Positions 44,912 through 53,458 of a DNA stretch of 64,000 nucleotides are shown piece by piece (positions within the stretch are counted from its first letter, which is position 1; every line of letters begins with the position of its first letter). The notes below the pieces were generated by a model. That model was not told the origin of the DNA and ran no database searches. It was given only the letters and a program-made list of their open reading frames with translations. Made by a program: the position numbers and the translations under genes. The stretch comes from Achromobacter pestifer (GTDB taxonomy: Bacteria; Pseudomonadota; Gammaproteobacteria; Burkholderiales; Burkholderiaceae_B), in contig NZ_CP053985.1 of assembly GCF_013267355.1 (NCBI RefSeq), positions 5,952,001 to 6,016,000 on the forward strand, read 5' to 3'.

Positions 44912-45553
44912 CTATTTTTTCTTGCCGCCGCCGATGCGGCTTTCCGTGCCCTGGACCAGGCGCGTGATGTTGGCGCGGTGACGATAGAACAGCAGCACGC
45001 CGATGACCGCCAGCGCAACGCCCATGGGCGGCTGCGCATACCAGGCCAGGCCGGAGCCGAATACGTAATAGACGGGGGCGAAAAAGGCCGCCACCAGCGA
45101 AGCCAGGGACGAATAGCGGAAGAACACGGCGACAATCAGCCAGGTGGCCGCCGTGGCGACCGCCAGCCAGGGCTGGATCGCCACCAGCACGCCCAGGGCG
45201 GTGGCCACGCCCTTGCCGCCCTTGAAGCCCAGGAAGATGGGGTACAGATGGCCGACGAAAGCGGCCAGCGCCACCAGCGCCAGCGCGATGGGAGAAATTC
45301 CCGGGGCCAGCTTCTCGGCCAGCCAGATCGCGAACCATCCCTTGGCGGCATCGCCCAGCAGCGTCAGCGCGGCAGCCGTCTTGTTCCCGGTGCGCAGCAC
45401 GTTGGTGGCGCCCGGGTTTTTGGAGCCGTAGCTGCGGGGATCCTGCAGGCCCATGAGTTTGCTGACCACCACGGCGAACGGCACGGAGCCGATCAGGTAG
45501 GCCAGCAGGATGAGCGCAGCGCTGAACGCCAGGGAGGGGTCGTTTATCGCCAT
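44912..45553 (-). CDS. plsY: Glycerol-3-phosphate acyltransferase PlsY
   Basis: A 213-residue inner-membrane acyltransferase with five to six helices. [19 protein letters not shown] near the N-terminus, [20 protein letters not shown] near 39 and [21 protein letters not shown] near 105 are the three PlsY motifs. It uses acyl-phosphate as donor to make lysophosphatidic acid, the first step of phospholipid synthesis. The last residues are Lys/Gly-rich (RIGGGKKK). Downstream is a bidirectional terminator. Confidence 0.95.
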   Translation of the reverse strand: MAINDPSLAFSAALILLAYLIGSVPFAVVVSKLMGLQDPRSYGSKNPGATNVLRTGNKTAAALTLLGDAAKGWFAIWLAEKLAPGISPIALALVALAAFVGHLYPIFLGFKGGKGVATALGVLVAIQPWLAVATAATWLIVAVFFRYSSLASLVAAFFAPVYYVFGSGLAWYAQPPMGVALAVIGVLLFYRHRANITRLVQGTESRIGGGKKK

Positions 45554-45696
45554 GTGAAAGGGGTCCGTTGTTGTTGTGTTATTGCCGTAATGGCTGCGGA
45601 TTCTACCGCGCCCGGGAGCGGGGCCGGCTACGGGTTATCGAGCGGGGCGCCGGCGCCCGGTTGCCAGCCGATCGCACGGATGGAGGCCGCGGACGG

Positions 45697-45702
45697 TACA
45701 AT
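45697..45702 (+). promoter_or_regulatory. Candidate -10 box upstream of surE
   Basis: TACAAT, in the context GGTACAATCCGACGCG, lies 41 bases before the surE ATG, a normal leader distance. The -35 region is weak. The same hexamer precedes the nlpD, rlmD, nuclease and yigZ genes in this window. Confidence 0.35.
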
Positions 45703-45743
45703 CCGACGCGTTCACCCGCGTTTTATTTTCTTTCGGATGCACA

Positions 45744-46502
45744 ATGCGAATTCTGGTTTCGAACGATGATGGTTATTCCGCCCCTGGGCTCGAAGCGCTG
45801 GTAGAGGCGCTGCAGGGCTTGGGCGATCTCACCGTCGTCGCGCCCGAGACCAATCACAGCGGCGCGTCCAACTCGTTGACGCTGAACCGGCCGCTGTCGG
45901 TGCGCACCGCCTCGAACGGCTTCATCGCCGTCAACGGCACGCCTTCCGACTGCGTGCACGTGGCGCTCACTGGCTTGATGGATACCCGGCCCGACCTGGT
46001 CGTGTCCGGCATCAACAACGGCGCCAACATGGGCGACGACACCCTGTATTCGGGCACCGTGGCCGCCGCCAGCGAAGGCTACCTGTTCGGCATTCCCGCC
46101 ATCGCGTTTTCGCTGGCCGAGAAGGGCTGGGCGCATATCGATTCCGCCGCGCGCGCCGCGCGCCTGGTGGTCGAGCGCCACCTGGCCCAGCCGCTGGCCG
46201 CGCCGGTGCTGCTGAACGTCAACATCCCCAGCCGCCGCTTCGAGGACATGCACGGCTTCGCGGTCACGCGCCTGGGCAAGCGCCATCCGTCGCAACCCGT
46301 GGTGCGCACCACCACGCCGTATGGCGATACCGTTTATTGGATTGGACCCGTGGGTTTGGCGGCCGACGCCACGCCCGGCACGGACTTCCATGCCGTCGAG
46401 CAGGGCACGGTGTCGGTCACGCCGCTGCGCCTGGACCTGACCCAGCACAGCCAGCTCGACGAGATCCGGACCTGGGCGGAGCCGCTATGCGCAAACGCGT
46501 AA
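45744..46502 (+). CDS. surE: 5'-nucleotidase SurE
   Basis: A 252-residue stationary-phase nucleotidase. [20 protein letters not shown] contains the Asp-Asp metal motif, [15 protein letters not shown] and [20 protein letters not shown] follow. It dephosphorylates nucleoside monophosphates and, in E. coli, exopolyphosphate. The end overlaps the pcm start by 16 bases, so the two are co-translated, as in the classical surE-pcm-nlpD cluster. Confidence 0.96.
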   Translation: MRILVSNDDGYSAPGLEALVEALQGLGDLTVVAPETNHSGASNSLTLNRPLSVRTASNGFIAVNGTPSDCVHVALTGLMDTRPDLVVSGINNGANMGDDTLYSGTVAAASEGYLFGIPAIAFSLAEKGWAHIDSAARAARLVVERHLAQPLAAPVLLNVNIPSRRFEDMHGFAVTRLGKRHPSQPVVRTTTPYGDTVYWIGPVGLAADATPGTDFHAVEQGTVSVTPLRLDLTQHSQLDEIRTWAEPLCANA

Positions 46503-47311
46503 GCCAGCCTGACGTGACCCAGCCGGTGCCCGGGCGCACCGGCCCGGTGCGCTACGACTCGGGCCGGCTCAGTCCGGGCGTCACGCCCGCCAACAGCAAC
46601 ACCCGCATCTCGGCGGCTACGCTGCCGCGCCAGACGCAGGCGCCCGCGCCCGCATCCGGCGGCAATCTGGGCTTGAACTCCGACCGCTTGCGCCAGGCCA
46701 TGGTCGAGCGCCTGCGGGCGCAGGGCATTACCGATGAGCGCGTGCTCAACGCCATGGGCGCGGTGCCGCGCCACCTGTTCGTCGATGAGGCGCTGGCCAG
46801 CCGCGCCTACGAAGACGCGGCGCTGCCCATCGGCCATTCGCAAACCATCTCCCAGCCCTGGGTGGTGGCGCGCATGATCGCCGCTGCTTGCGAAGACCGC
46901 ACGCCAACCCGCGTGCTGGAAGTCGGCGCGGGTTGCGGATACCAGGCGGCGGTCCTTGCGCAGTTCGTGCGCGAGGTCCATACCATCGAACGCATCCGCG
47001 GGCTGTATGAGCTGGCGCGCGAGCATCTGCGCGCCTTGCGGCTCACCACGAGGATCCGCTTGATCTATGGCGACGGCATGCTGGGCCTGCCCGGCGTGGC
47101 GCCGTTCGATGCTATCGTTGTGGCTGCCGCTGGCCTTGCCATCCCGCAGGCGCTGCTGTCACAGCTCGCGCCGGGTGGCCGCCTGATCGCTCCTGAAGGG
47201 GGCGCCAACCAGCGCCTGGTTCTGATCGAACGCACAGGCGCGGCCAGCTGGAAACGCACAGAATTAGAGGCCGTGCGCTTTGTGCCGCTACGGGCCGGAA
47301 TACAATCTTGA
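46487..47311 (+). CDS. pcm: Protein-L-isoaspartate O-methyltransferase with long N-terminal extension
   Basis: A 274-residue methyltransferase that repairs isoaspartyl residues using SAM. The catalytic core starts near residue 70: [33 protein letters not shown] near 120, and the SAM loop [17 protein letters not shown]. The first 65 or so residues are low-complexity Pro/Thr/Ala-rich and absent from E. coli Pcm (208 residues). ATG 46487 overlaps surE; the longer frame upstream is a shadow. It overlaps the next gene's possible TTG start. Confidence 0.93.
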   Translation: MRKRVSQPDVTQPVPGRTGPVRYDSGRLSPGVTPANSNTRISAATLPRQTQAPAPASGGNLGLNSDRLRQAMVERLRAQGITDERVLNAMGAVPRHLFVDEALASRAYEDAALPIGHSQTISQPWVVARMIAAACEDRTPTRVLEVGAGCGYQAAVLAQFVREVHTIERIRGLYELAREHLRALRLTTRIRLIYGDGMLGLPGVAPFDAIVVAAAGLAIPQALLSQLAPGGRLIAPEGGANQRLVLIERTGAASWKRTELEAVRFVPLRAGIQS

Positions 47312-47328
47312 GCAAACAGGAGAAACGT

Positions 47329-48183
47329 ATGCTCAACGGGCAGTTGCAACTGACCGATATCACCCTGGGCGCGTCTTTGACGCGCCTGCGCCGCCCGCTC
47401 TTCATCGCGGGGGCTCTCAGCCTGTCCATCCTGGCCGGCTGCGCTTCGAAAGGTACTCGCGCCCCGGTGGTCGACATGACCGGCGGGCAACCCGCGCCGG
47501 CGACCCAACCCGGCGGCAGCTATGTCGTGAAGCCGGGCGACACGCTCTACAAGATCGCCCGCGCCAACAATGTGGACATCGAGAACGTCAAGCGCTGGAA
47601 CAACCTCAGCGACCCCAACCAGATTTCGGTCGGTCAGGTCCTGAAGATGTCCGGCAGCGCCGGCGGCGGGGCGCAGACCGCGCCGGTCGCAGCCGTCAAG
47701 CCGCAGCCGCGTCCGCTGGACCAGCCGGAAACCCTGCCGCCGCCCACCACCGAAACCACCACGCCGCCGCCCACCGCGCCGGTTGAAACCAAGCCCGCCA
47801 CGCGCGCGGCCGACGCGGCTGTCATCAATTGGGCCTGGCCCGCCAGCGGGCAGATCGTGCAGGGCTTCAACAACAGCAGCAAGGGCATCGACATCGCCGG
47901 CGCGCTGGGCGATCCGGTCACCGCCGCGGCGGACGGGCTGGTCAAGTACAGCGGCAACGGCGTGCGCGGCCTGGGCAACCTGATCATCGTCGAGCACCAG
48001 AACGGCTTCATCACCGCTTACGCGCATAACCGCGCGGTCTTGGTGAAGACGGGCCAGACGGTCAAGCGCGGCGCCAAGATCGCCGAACTCGGCCAAAGCG
48101 ACACCACGTCGCCGCGCCTGCACTTCGAAATCCGCCGCCAAGGCCAGCCGGTGGACCCGATGCAATACCTGCCCGCCAAATGA
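47329..48183 (+). CDS. nlpD: NlpD-like LysM/M23 lipoprotein
   Basis: A 284-residue lipoprotein with lipobox Cys near residue 37 (SILAGC). A LysM domain follows (SYVVKPGDTLYKIARANNVD, near residues 65-85), then a Pro/Thr-rich linker, then an M23 (LytM) domain with GIDIAGALGDPVTAAADGLV near 188. The zinc His/Asp set of active endopeptidases is degraded (GIDIAG in place of HxxxD), as in NlpD, so it probably activates amidases instead of cutting. AGGAG precedes ATG 47329, so I prefer it to the TTG at 47308. No rpoS follows, unlike the classical order. Confidence 0.93.
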   Translation: MLNGQLQLTDITLGASLTRLRRPLFIAGALSLSILAGCASKGTRAPVVDMTGGQPAPATQPGGSYVVKPGDTLYKIARANNVDIENVKRWNNLSDPNQISVGQVLKMSGSAGGGAQTAPVAAVKPQPRPLDQPETLPPPTTETTTPPPTAPVETKPATRAADAAVINWAWPASGQIVQGFNNSSKGIDIAGALGDPVTAAADGLVKYSGNGVRGLGNLIIVEHQNGFITAYAHNRAVLVKTGQTVKRGAKIAELGQSDTTSPRLHFEIRRQGQPVDPMQYLPAK

Positions 48184-48959
48184 CGCCCACCCTGGTATTC
48201 GACCTGGAAACCATCCCCGACGCCGACGGGCTGCGCAAGCTCAACGGCTGGGGCCCCGAGGTCCCGGACCAGGAAGTGGTTGAGCGCGCGCTGACCGCGC
48301 GCCGCGAAGCCGTGGGCCATGATTTCCTGCCGCTGCATCTGCACAAGGTGGCGGTGGTGGGCTGTGTGTTCCGCGACGACCAGGGCTTTCGCGTCAAGAC
48401 CCTGGGCCAGCCCGACGATCCCGAAGCCGCCTTGCTGGCGGGCTTCTTCAAGACCATCGAGCGCTACACGCCCAAGCTCGTGAGCTGGAACGGTTCCGGC
48501 TTCGACCTGCCGGTGCTGCATTACCGCAGCCTGATCCAGGGCGTGCCTGCGCCGCGCTACTGGGACATGGGCGAGGAAGACCGCGATTTCAAGTTCAACA
48601 ACTACATCTCGCGCTACCACTCCCGCCACCTGGACCTGATGGACCTGCTGGCCAAGTACAACGGCCGCGCCAACGCGCCGCTGGACGAACTGGCCAAGCT
48701 TTGCGGCTTTCCCGGCAAGCTGGGCATGGACGGCAGCAAGGTATGGGAAGCCTGGAGCCAGGGCCGCGCCGACGAGGTGCGGGCCTATTGCGAAACGGAC
48801 GTGGTCAACACCTGGCTGGTGTATTGCCGTTTCCGTTTTCTGCGCGGCGAACTCGACCGTACTTCCTATGACGCGGAAATCGCGCTCGTGCGCGATACCC
48901 TCAGCGCCAGCGATGCGCCGCACTGGAAGGAATACATGGCGGCCTGGGACGCCAACTGA
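48180..48959 (+). CDS. PolB-like 3'-5' exonuclease (predicted)
   Basis: A 259-residue DnaQ-fold exonuclease. Exo I is VFDLETIPDADG at the N-terminus, Exo II LVSWNGSGFDLPVLHYRS near residue 105, and Exo III EVRAYCETDVVNTWLVYCRF near 200, where the acidic residues bind two metals. It belongs to the stand-alone 'PolB-like' group with no polymerase domain. The start overlaps the nlpD stop by four bases, so it is translated with the surE-pcm-nlpD block. The role is probably DNA repair but is unproven. Confidence 0.9.
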   Translation: MTPTLVFDLETIPDADGLRKLNGWGPEVPDQEVVERALTARREAVGHDFLPLHLHKVAVVGCVFRDDQGFRVKTLGQPDDPEAALLAGFFKTIERYTPKLVSWNGSGFDLPVLHYRSLIQGVPAPRYWDMGEEDRDFKFNNYISRYHSRHLDLMDLLAKYNGRANAPLDELAKLCGFPGKLGMDGSKVWEAWSQGRADEVRAYCETDVVNTWLVYCRFRFLRGELDRTSYDAEIALVRDTLSASDAPHWKEYMAAWDAN

Positions 48960-49139
48960 ACACGCCGGCCGCCGGAAGATCCGTCTTCCGGCCAGCAGGA
49001 TGCAACGGGGCCCGCGCGGCCCCGTTCGTGCATCTGGCGCTGGCGCAATCGACTGAAACATTGCTTGCGCGGACGAAACCCGGATGAAACCGGCGCAATC
49101 GCACAATGGCCTCGCTTTCTTCACTTTCAGGAGACCTAC

Positions 49140-49763
49140 ATGTCCCGATTCGCTATCCGCTCCAATTTGGCCGCTCTTGCATTTGTCGCCGCGACGGGCG
49201 GCCTGGTGGCCGGCTCCGTCATGGCTGCGCCTCCTCCCGCCGGTGACGGCGGTCCCGCCGCCATGCACGACGGCCAGCGCGGCGGCTTCCACAAAGGCAT
49301 GCGCGACGGCCTCTTCGTTCCGGGCCTGGGTCCCGTGACCAAGGCTCAGGTCGCCGAGCTGAAGCTGGACGACAAGCAGCAGGCTTTGTTCAAGACCGCG
49401 CAGGACGGCCAGCGCAGCCTGCACGAAGCCATGCGCGCCTCCGGCGGCAAGCGCCACGACCTGCTGAAGGCGCAACTGGACAGCGGCAAGCTGGATCCCC
49501 GCGCGCTGGTCGAGCAGTCCGAAAAATCGCGTGAGGCCTTCGGTCCCCAGGCCAAGCAGGTGCGCGACCAGTGGCTGGCCGTCTGGGACAGCCTGAACGA
49601 GACCCAACGCGGCCAGGTGACCAAGTTCGTCAAGGAGCGCCAGGACCGCATGCAGGAGCGCCACGCCCGGATGGAAGGGCGCCATGGCAAGGGCCGCGCC
49701 GAAGCGCCCGGTGCGGCCGCACCGGCCACGCCCGCCGCGCCGGCCAAGCCTGCGGCCAACTAA
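49140..49763 (+). CDS. Spy/CpxP-like periplasmic protein
   Basis: A 207-residue exported protein with a signal peptide ending near residue 30 (GSVMAAP). The mature part is Lys/Arg/Gln-rich and helical, with RQRGGFHKGMRDGLFVP-like and KSREAFGPQAKQVRDQWLAV segments, like the Spy/CpxP/LTXXQ chaperone group, though the LTxxQ motif is only weakly matched (VTKAQVAEL). The C-terminus is Ala/Pro-rich. CAGGAGA precedes ATG 49140. A strong terminator follows. Spy-type proteins respond to envelope stress and metals, which fits the neighbouring copper genes. Confidence 0.72.
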   Translation: MSRFAIRSNLAALAFVAATGGLVAGSVMAAPPPAGDGGPAAMHDGQRGGFHKGMRDGLFVPGLGPVTKAQVAELKLDDKQQALFKTAQDGQRSLHEAMRASGGKRHDLLKAQLDSGKLDPRALVEQSEKSREAFGPQAKQVRDQWLAVWDSLNETQRGQVTKFVKERQDRMQERHARMEGRHGKGRAEAPGAAAPATPAAPAKPAAN

Positions 49764-49800
49764 GCGCCGCGGCCGGCCATTCCGGCCGGCTCAGGCAAGC

Positions 49801-49834
49801 AACCCCGGACACGTAGCCGCGTGCCGGGGTTTTT
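49801..49834 (+). terminator. Rho-independent terminator of the Spy-like gene
   Basis: AACCCCGG (49801-49808) pairs with CCGGGGTT (49824-49831), with an inner CACG/CGTG pair, and TTTTT follows. It lies about 40 bases after the stop. Confidence 0.85.
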
Positions 49835-50117
49835 CATTGGGCGTCGCGGCTTGCCGTGAGGCCCAGGCCAGGGCGAACCCGTGCGCTGCGGACTCCCCGT
49901 CATGGCGCATGAGTGCGTGCGCGCGGACCTGCGGCTGCACCGTCCTGGTGCGTGGCGGGCGGCGTCTTGGCGCGTGCGCGGCCGTCTCAACCCGCGCCAG
50001 ACCTGGCACGGACATTGCTTGATGAAGGAAGAACCGGTTTCAAACGCTGCACCGCCGGTCCTAGTGATGCGCCTCGGCCATCTACCTACTCGACAAATCC
50101 GATCAGGACTCCGCACC

Positions 50118-50870
50118 ATGAAGAAGACGTTGCTAGCCGTGCCTTTTGCGTTCGCCGCTTGTTTCGCCGCGACGGCGCAGGCCGAACCCACCGACCTGGG
50201 CGGCGGATTCTCGCTCAGCGGCAACGCCGCCATCGTCAGCGACTACCGTTTCCGCGGTTATTCGCAGACCGACTTCCGGCCCGCCGTGCAGCTGGGCTTC
50301 GACCTGACCCACAGTTCCGGCTTCTACCTGGGCAACTGGAACTCCAACGTCTCCGACTTCGTCTTCACCGACGGCAACCTGGAAATGGATTTCTATGGCG
50401 GCTGGAAGGGCGACGTGGGCGGCGGCTTCACGCTGGACGCGGGCGTGCTGCATTACTACTACCCGGGCTCCAGCTCGCCCAAGGGCGGCAATTACAACAA
50501 CACCGACGTCTATCTGGGCGCGTCCTACGGCAACTACAGCCTCAAGTACTCCTACACACCCAGCGACTTCTTCAGCACGCCGGACAGCAAGGGCACCTGG
50601 TACCTGGACGGCACGGCCAACTTCGACCTGGGCGACGGCTGGGGTCTGGTCGGCCACCTGGGCTACCAGAAGCTCAAGAACCAGACCAATATGGACGGCG
50701 ATTCCATCGGCCACTACGTCGACTACAAGGTCGGCGTGACCAAGGACCTGAAAGGCTGGATCCTGGGCCTGGCCGCGGTGGGCGCGACCAAGGACAACTG
50801 GCTGCCGACCAAGTACGGCCATCCCTCGGGCCGACTGGGCGCGGTCTTCTCGGTGGCGCGCGCGTTCTGA
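50118..50870 (+). CDS. TorF-family outer-membrane protein
   Basis: A 250-residue exported protein, with signal peptide MKKTLLAVPFAFAACFAATAQA. The mature part has FSLSGNAAIVSDYRFRGYSQ, the opening of the TorF-type putative porin family (TIGR02001), then alternating polar/aromatic strands such as GFYLGNWNSNVSDF and GFTLDAGVLHYYYPG, as expected for a small beta-barrel. Function is unknown. It lies after an unsupported gap and before rlmD; a strong terminator follows. The open frame upstream is not coding. Confidence 0.88.
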   Translation: MKKTLLAVPFAFAACFAATAQAEPTDLGGGFSLSGNAAIVSDYRFRGYSQTDFRPAVQLGFDLTHSSGFYLGNWNSNVSDFVFTDGNLEMDFYGGWKGDVGGGFTLDAGVLHYYYPGSSSPKGGNYNNTDVYLGASYGNYSLKYSYTPSDFFSTPDSKGTWYLDGTANFDLGDGWGLVGHLGYQKLKNQTNMDGDSIGHYVDYKVGVTKDLKGWILGLAAVGATKDNWLPTKYGHPSGRLGAVFSVARAF

Positions 50871-50906
50871 CCGATATCCGTGGCGGCGCCTGACAGCGCC
50901 GGCTTT

Positions 50907-50954
50907 GGGCTTGCCGGGCCAGCGACATCCGCTGCCCGCGGCAAGCCCTTTTTT
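50907..50954 (+). terminator. Rho-independent terminator of the TorF-type gene
   Basis: GGGCTTGCC (50907-50915) pairs with GGCAAGCCC (50940-50948), with a 24-base loop, and six T residues follow (50949-50954). Confidence 0.8.
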
Positions 50955-51006
50955 CATTGGAGAAACGTTCCGGCCCCACATGCCCATTTCCAGGATTGGC
51001 CACAGT

Positions 51007-51023
51007 CCTTCTACAATAGAAGG
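51007..51023. promoter_or_regulatory. Palindrome overlapping a -10-like box upstream of rlmD
   Basis: CCTTCTACAATAGAAGG is a 6+5+6 perfect inverted repeat. TACAAT lies inside it, so a protein bound here would block the rlmD promoter. CAGTCC (51003-51008) and GGACTG (51041-51046) form a second, looser dyad around it. Confidence 0.35.
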
Positions 51024-51052
51024 TTGCGTGTAATTCTTCTGGACTGCGTGAG

Positions 51053-52540
51053 ATGTCTGACGTTTTGAGTATTGAATCCCTGGACCTGGAAGCCAGGGGT
51101 ATCGCCCGCCGCGACGGGAAAGTCGTTTTCGTGGAAGGCGCCTTGCCGGGCGAACGGGTCACCACGGTTACGCTGCGCCGCAAGCCGTCCTACGAGATCG
51201 CGCGCGTGGACGAGGTGCTGCGGCCGTCGTCGCAGCGGGTGGTGCCGCGCTGCCCGCATTTCGGCGTCTGTGGCGGCTGTGCCATGCAGCACCTGGAGCC
51301 CAGCACGCAGGTGGCCATCAAGCAGCGGTCGCTGGAAGACACCTTCTGGCATGTCGGCAAACTGCGCCCGGCGCGCATCCTGGCGCCGCTGCAAGGTCCG
51401 ACCTGGGGCTACCGCTACCGCGCCCGCCTGTCGGTGCGCGTGGTGCCCAAAAAGGGCGGCGTGCTGGTCGGTTTCCACGAGCGCAAGAGCAGCTATGTGG
51501 CCGATATGCGCGAATGCCATGTGCTGCCGCGCCACGTCAGCGACCTGCTGATTCCCTTGCGCGAAATGATCGGCTCCATGTCCGCGCCGGACCGCATGCC
51601 GCAGATCGAGGTGTCGCTGGGCGAGGGCGTGACCGCGCTGGTCCTGCGCCACCTGCTGCCGCTGACCGATGACGACGTCGCCATCCTGCGCGCCTTCGCC
51701 GCCAAGCACAATGTGCAGTGGTGGCTGCAGTCCAAGGGCCCGGAAACCGTGCATCCGCTGGAACGCGAGCACGGCGACGCGCTGGCCTACACCATGCCGG
51801 AGTTCGGCCTGCGCATGCCGTACCGGCCCACCGATTTCACGCAGGTCAACCATGCCATCAACCGCGCCATGGTGTCGCGCGCGCTGAAACTGCTGGAAGT
51901 GCAGACTACCGACCGCGTGGCCGACCTGTTCTGCGGCCTGGGCAACTTCACGTTGCCGCTGGCGACGCAGGGCAAGGAGGCGGTCGGCGTGGAAGGCAGC
52001 AAGGCGCTGACCGACCGCGCTTTCGACGCGGCATCCCGCCACGGCCTGGGCGATCGCACCAGCTTCGCCACCCTGAACCTGTTCGAGGTGGACGTGGACT
52101 GGTTGCGCGGCCTGGGCTATTTCGACCGCATGCTGATCGATCCGCCGCGCGAAGGCGCGCATGCGGTGGCGCAGGCCCTGTCGCTATTGGAGGCGCACGA
52201 GCGTCCCGTGCGGATCGTCTACGTGTCCTGTAATCCGGCCACGCTGGCGCGCGATGCGGCCATCATGGTGCATGAAGGCGGTTATGTGCTCAAGAGCGCG
52301 GGCGTGATCAACATGTTCCCGCACACGGGCCATGTGGAATCCATCGCGGTGTTCGAATCGCTGGACGCCGAAGGCATCCAGATCGTGCGTGAACGCGCCC
52401 GCCAGCGCGCCATCCAGGCCGCGGCGGAAGCGGCAGCCGCGGAAGAGGCCAAGGCCGCGGCCGCCGCCGAGAAGGCGGCCGCCAAGCAGGCCGCCACCGA
52501 CGCCTATCACGCCAAGGTTGCGGCCGAAGCGCAGGACTGA
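51053..52540 (+). CDS. rlmD: 23S rRNA (uracil1939-C5)-methyltransferase
   Basis: A 495-residue RlmD/RumA protein. After an N-terminal TRAM domain, the 4Fe-4S cluster Cys lie in [19 protein letters not shown] near residues 64-82, with a fourth probably in MRECHV near 155. The SAM site is [14 protein letters not shown] near 285 and the nucleophile segment [12 protein letters not shown] near 390. An unusual Ala/Lys/Glu-rich tail of about 45 residues extends the C-terminus. It methylates U1939 in 23S rRNA. It starts at ATG 51053. Confidence 0.94.
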   Translation: MSDVLSIESLDLEARGIARRDGKVVFVEGALPGERVTTVTLRRKPSYEIARVDEVLRPSSQRVVPRCPHFGVCGGCAMQHLEPSTQVAIKQRSLEDTFWHVGKLRPARILAPLQGPTWGYRYRARLSVRVVPKKGGVLVGFHERKSSYVADMRECHVLPRHVSDLLIPLREMIGSMSAPDRMPQIEVSLGEGVTALVLRHLLPLTDDDVAILRAFAAKHNVQWWLQSKGPETVHPLEREHGDALAYTMPEFGLRMPYRPTDFTQVNHAINRAMVSRALKLLEVQTTDRVADLFCGLGNFTLPLATQGKEAVGVEGSKALTDRAFDAASRHGLGDRTSFATLNLFEVDVDWLRGLGYFDRMLIDPPREGAHAVAQALSLLEAHERPVRIVYVSCNPATLARDAAIMVHEGGYVLKSAGVINMFPHTGHVESIAVFESLDAEGIQIVRERARQRAIQAAAEAAAAEEAKAAAAAEKAAAKQAATDAYHAKVAAEAQD

Positions 52541-52565
52541 CGCCGCAGGAAGGGCCTGGGCCGCT

Positions 52566-52958
52566 TCAGTGTTTGCAGCCCAGGCCTTCCAGTATCGGGC
52601 AGTCCGGCCGCTCGTTGCCCTGGCAGTGCTCGGCCAGATGTTTCAGGGTGGCTGCCATGTCGCGCAGCGCCTCGGCCTTGCGTTCCAGTTCTTGCACGTG
52701 TTCCAGCGCGATGCGCTTGACGTCGGCGCTGGCGCGGCTGCGGTCCTTCCACAGTGCCAGCAGTTCATTCATCTGTTCCACCGAAAAACCCAGGTCGCGC
52801 GCGCGGCGCACGAAATGCAGCGTATGCAGGTCGTGGTCGCTATACACGCGGTAGCCGGAATCCGTGCGCCCGGCGGGGCTGATGAGGCCGATGCTTTCGT
52901 AGTAGCGGATCATCTTGGCGGAAATGCCGGAACTCTTTGATGCCTCTCCGATATTCAT
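52566..52958 (-). CDS. cueR: Cu(I)-responsive MerR-family regulator CueR
   Basis: A 130-residue regulator. MNIGEASKSSGISAKMIRYY is the MerR helix-turn-helix and ESIGLISPAGRTDSGYRVYS follows. The metal loop is at the C-terminus: CPILEGLGC, the C-x7-C of CueR. AGGAG lies before ATG 52958. It is divergent from a copper chaperone gene and the shared promoter region carries the expected dyad. It senses cytoplasmic Cu(I) and switches its target promoter on. Confidence 0.93.
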   Translation of the reverse strand: MNIGEASKSSGISAKMIRYYESIGLISPAGRTDSGYRVYSDHDLHTLHFVRRARDLGFSVEQMNELLALWKDRSRASADVKRIALEHVQELERKAEALRDMAATLKHLAEHCQGNERPDCPILEGLGCKH

Positions 52959-52994
52959 TGCTCTGCTCCTGTTAGCCTGAGTGCGATTCTATGC

Positions 52995-53025
52995 TTGACC
53001 TTACCATTATAGGAAGGTTTAAGCT
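52995..53025 (+). promoter_or_regulatory. CueR-type promoter with 19-base spacer
   Basis: A -35 TTGACC (52995-53000) and a -10 TAAGCT (53020-53025) are separated by exactly 19 bases, the long spacer used by MerR-family activators. The spacer holds a dyad ACCTTAC-N7-GGAAGGT (52998-53018), matching the ACCTTCC-N7-GGAAGGT CueR operator except one base. It drives the copper chaperone gene. Confidence 0.8.
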
Positions 53026-53081
53026 TCTTTCCATGGTGGACGAAACGCAGTCCATCACCCTTGAATCCTATGGAGATAACT

Positions 53082-53282
53082 ATGAGCATCGAGTTCCAAG
53101 TGGCTGACATGACCTGCGGCCATTGCGCCAAGACCATCACTGCCGCGGTGAACCAGGCCGCGCCGGGCGCGACTGTCACGATCGACCTGCCCACGCACCG
53201 CGTGACCGTGACCGGGGCCGATGACGCCGACAAGATCGAAGACGCGATCCGCGACGCCGGCTACCAGCCGCAGCCGGTGTAA
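53082..53282 (+). CDS. copZ: Copper chaperone (heavy-metal-associated domain), CopZ-like
   Basis: A 66-residue single HMA domain with DMTCGHCAKTI, where the two Cys bind Cu(I). GGAGA lies seven bases before ATG 53082; a TTG at 53061 is also in frame. It is directly behind a CueR-type promoter, so it is induced by copper. No copper-exporting ATPase is adjacent, so it must hand copper to a protein encoded elsewhere. Confidence 0.92.
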   Translation: MSIEFQVADMTCGHCAKTITAAVNQAAPGATVTIDLPTHRVTVTGADDADKIEDAIRDAGYQPQPV

Positions 53283-53458
53283 CTCCCCAATGCGCGGGGC
53301 CAGGCTATGATAGGTCTGGCCTCGCGTTGGCAATTTCTTCATTGCCAAAACCTATCGATTCATTAAATTTATTAAATTTGAATAATTGATAGCAAGGATT
53401 TATCATTCTTTCCATGGTGGTTAATCAAACAACCCCGCTACCCCAAGGAGAGATTTGA

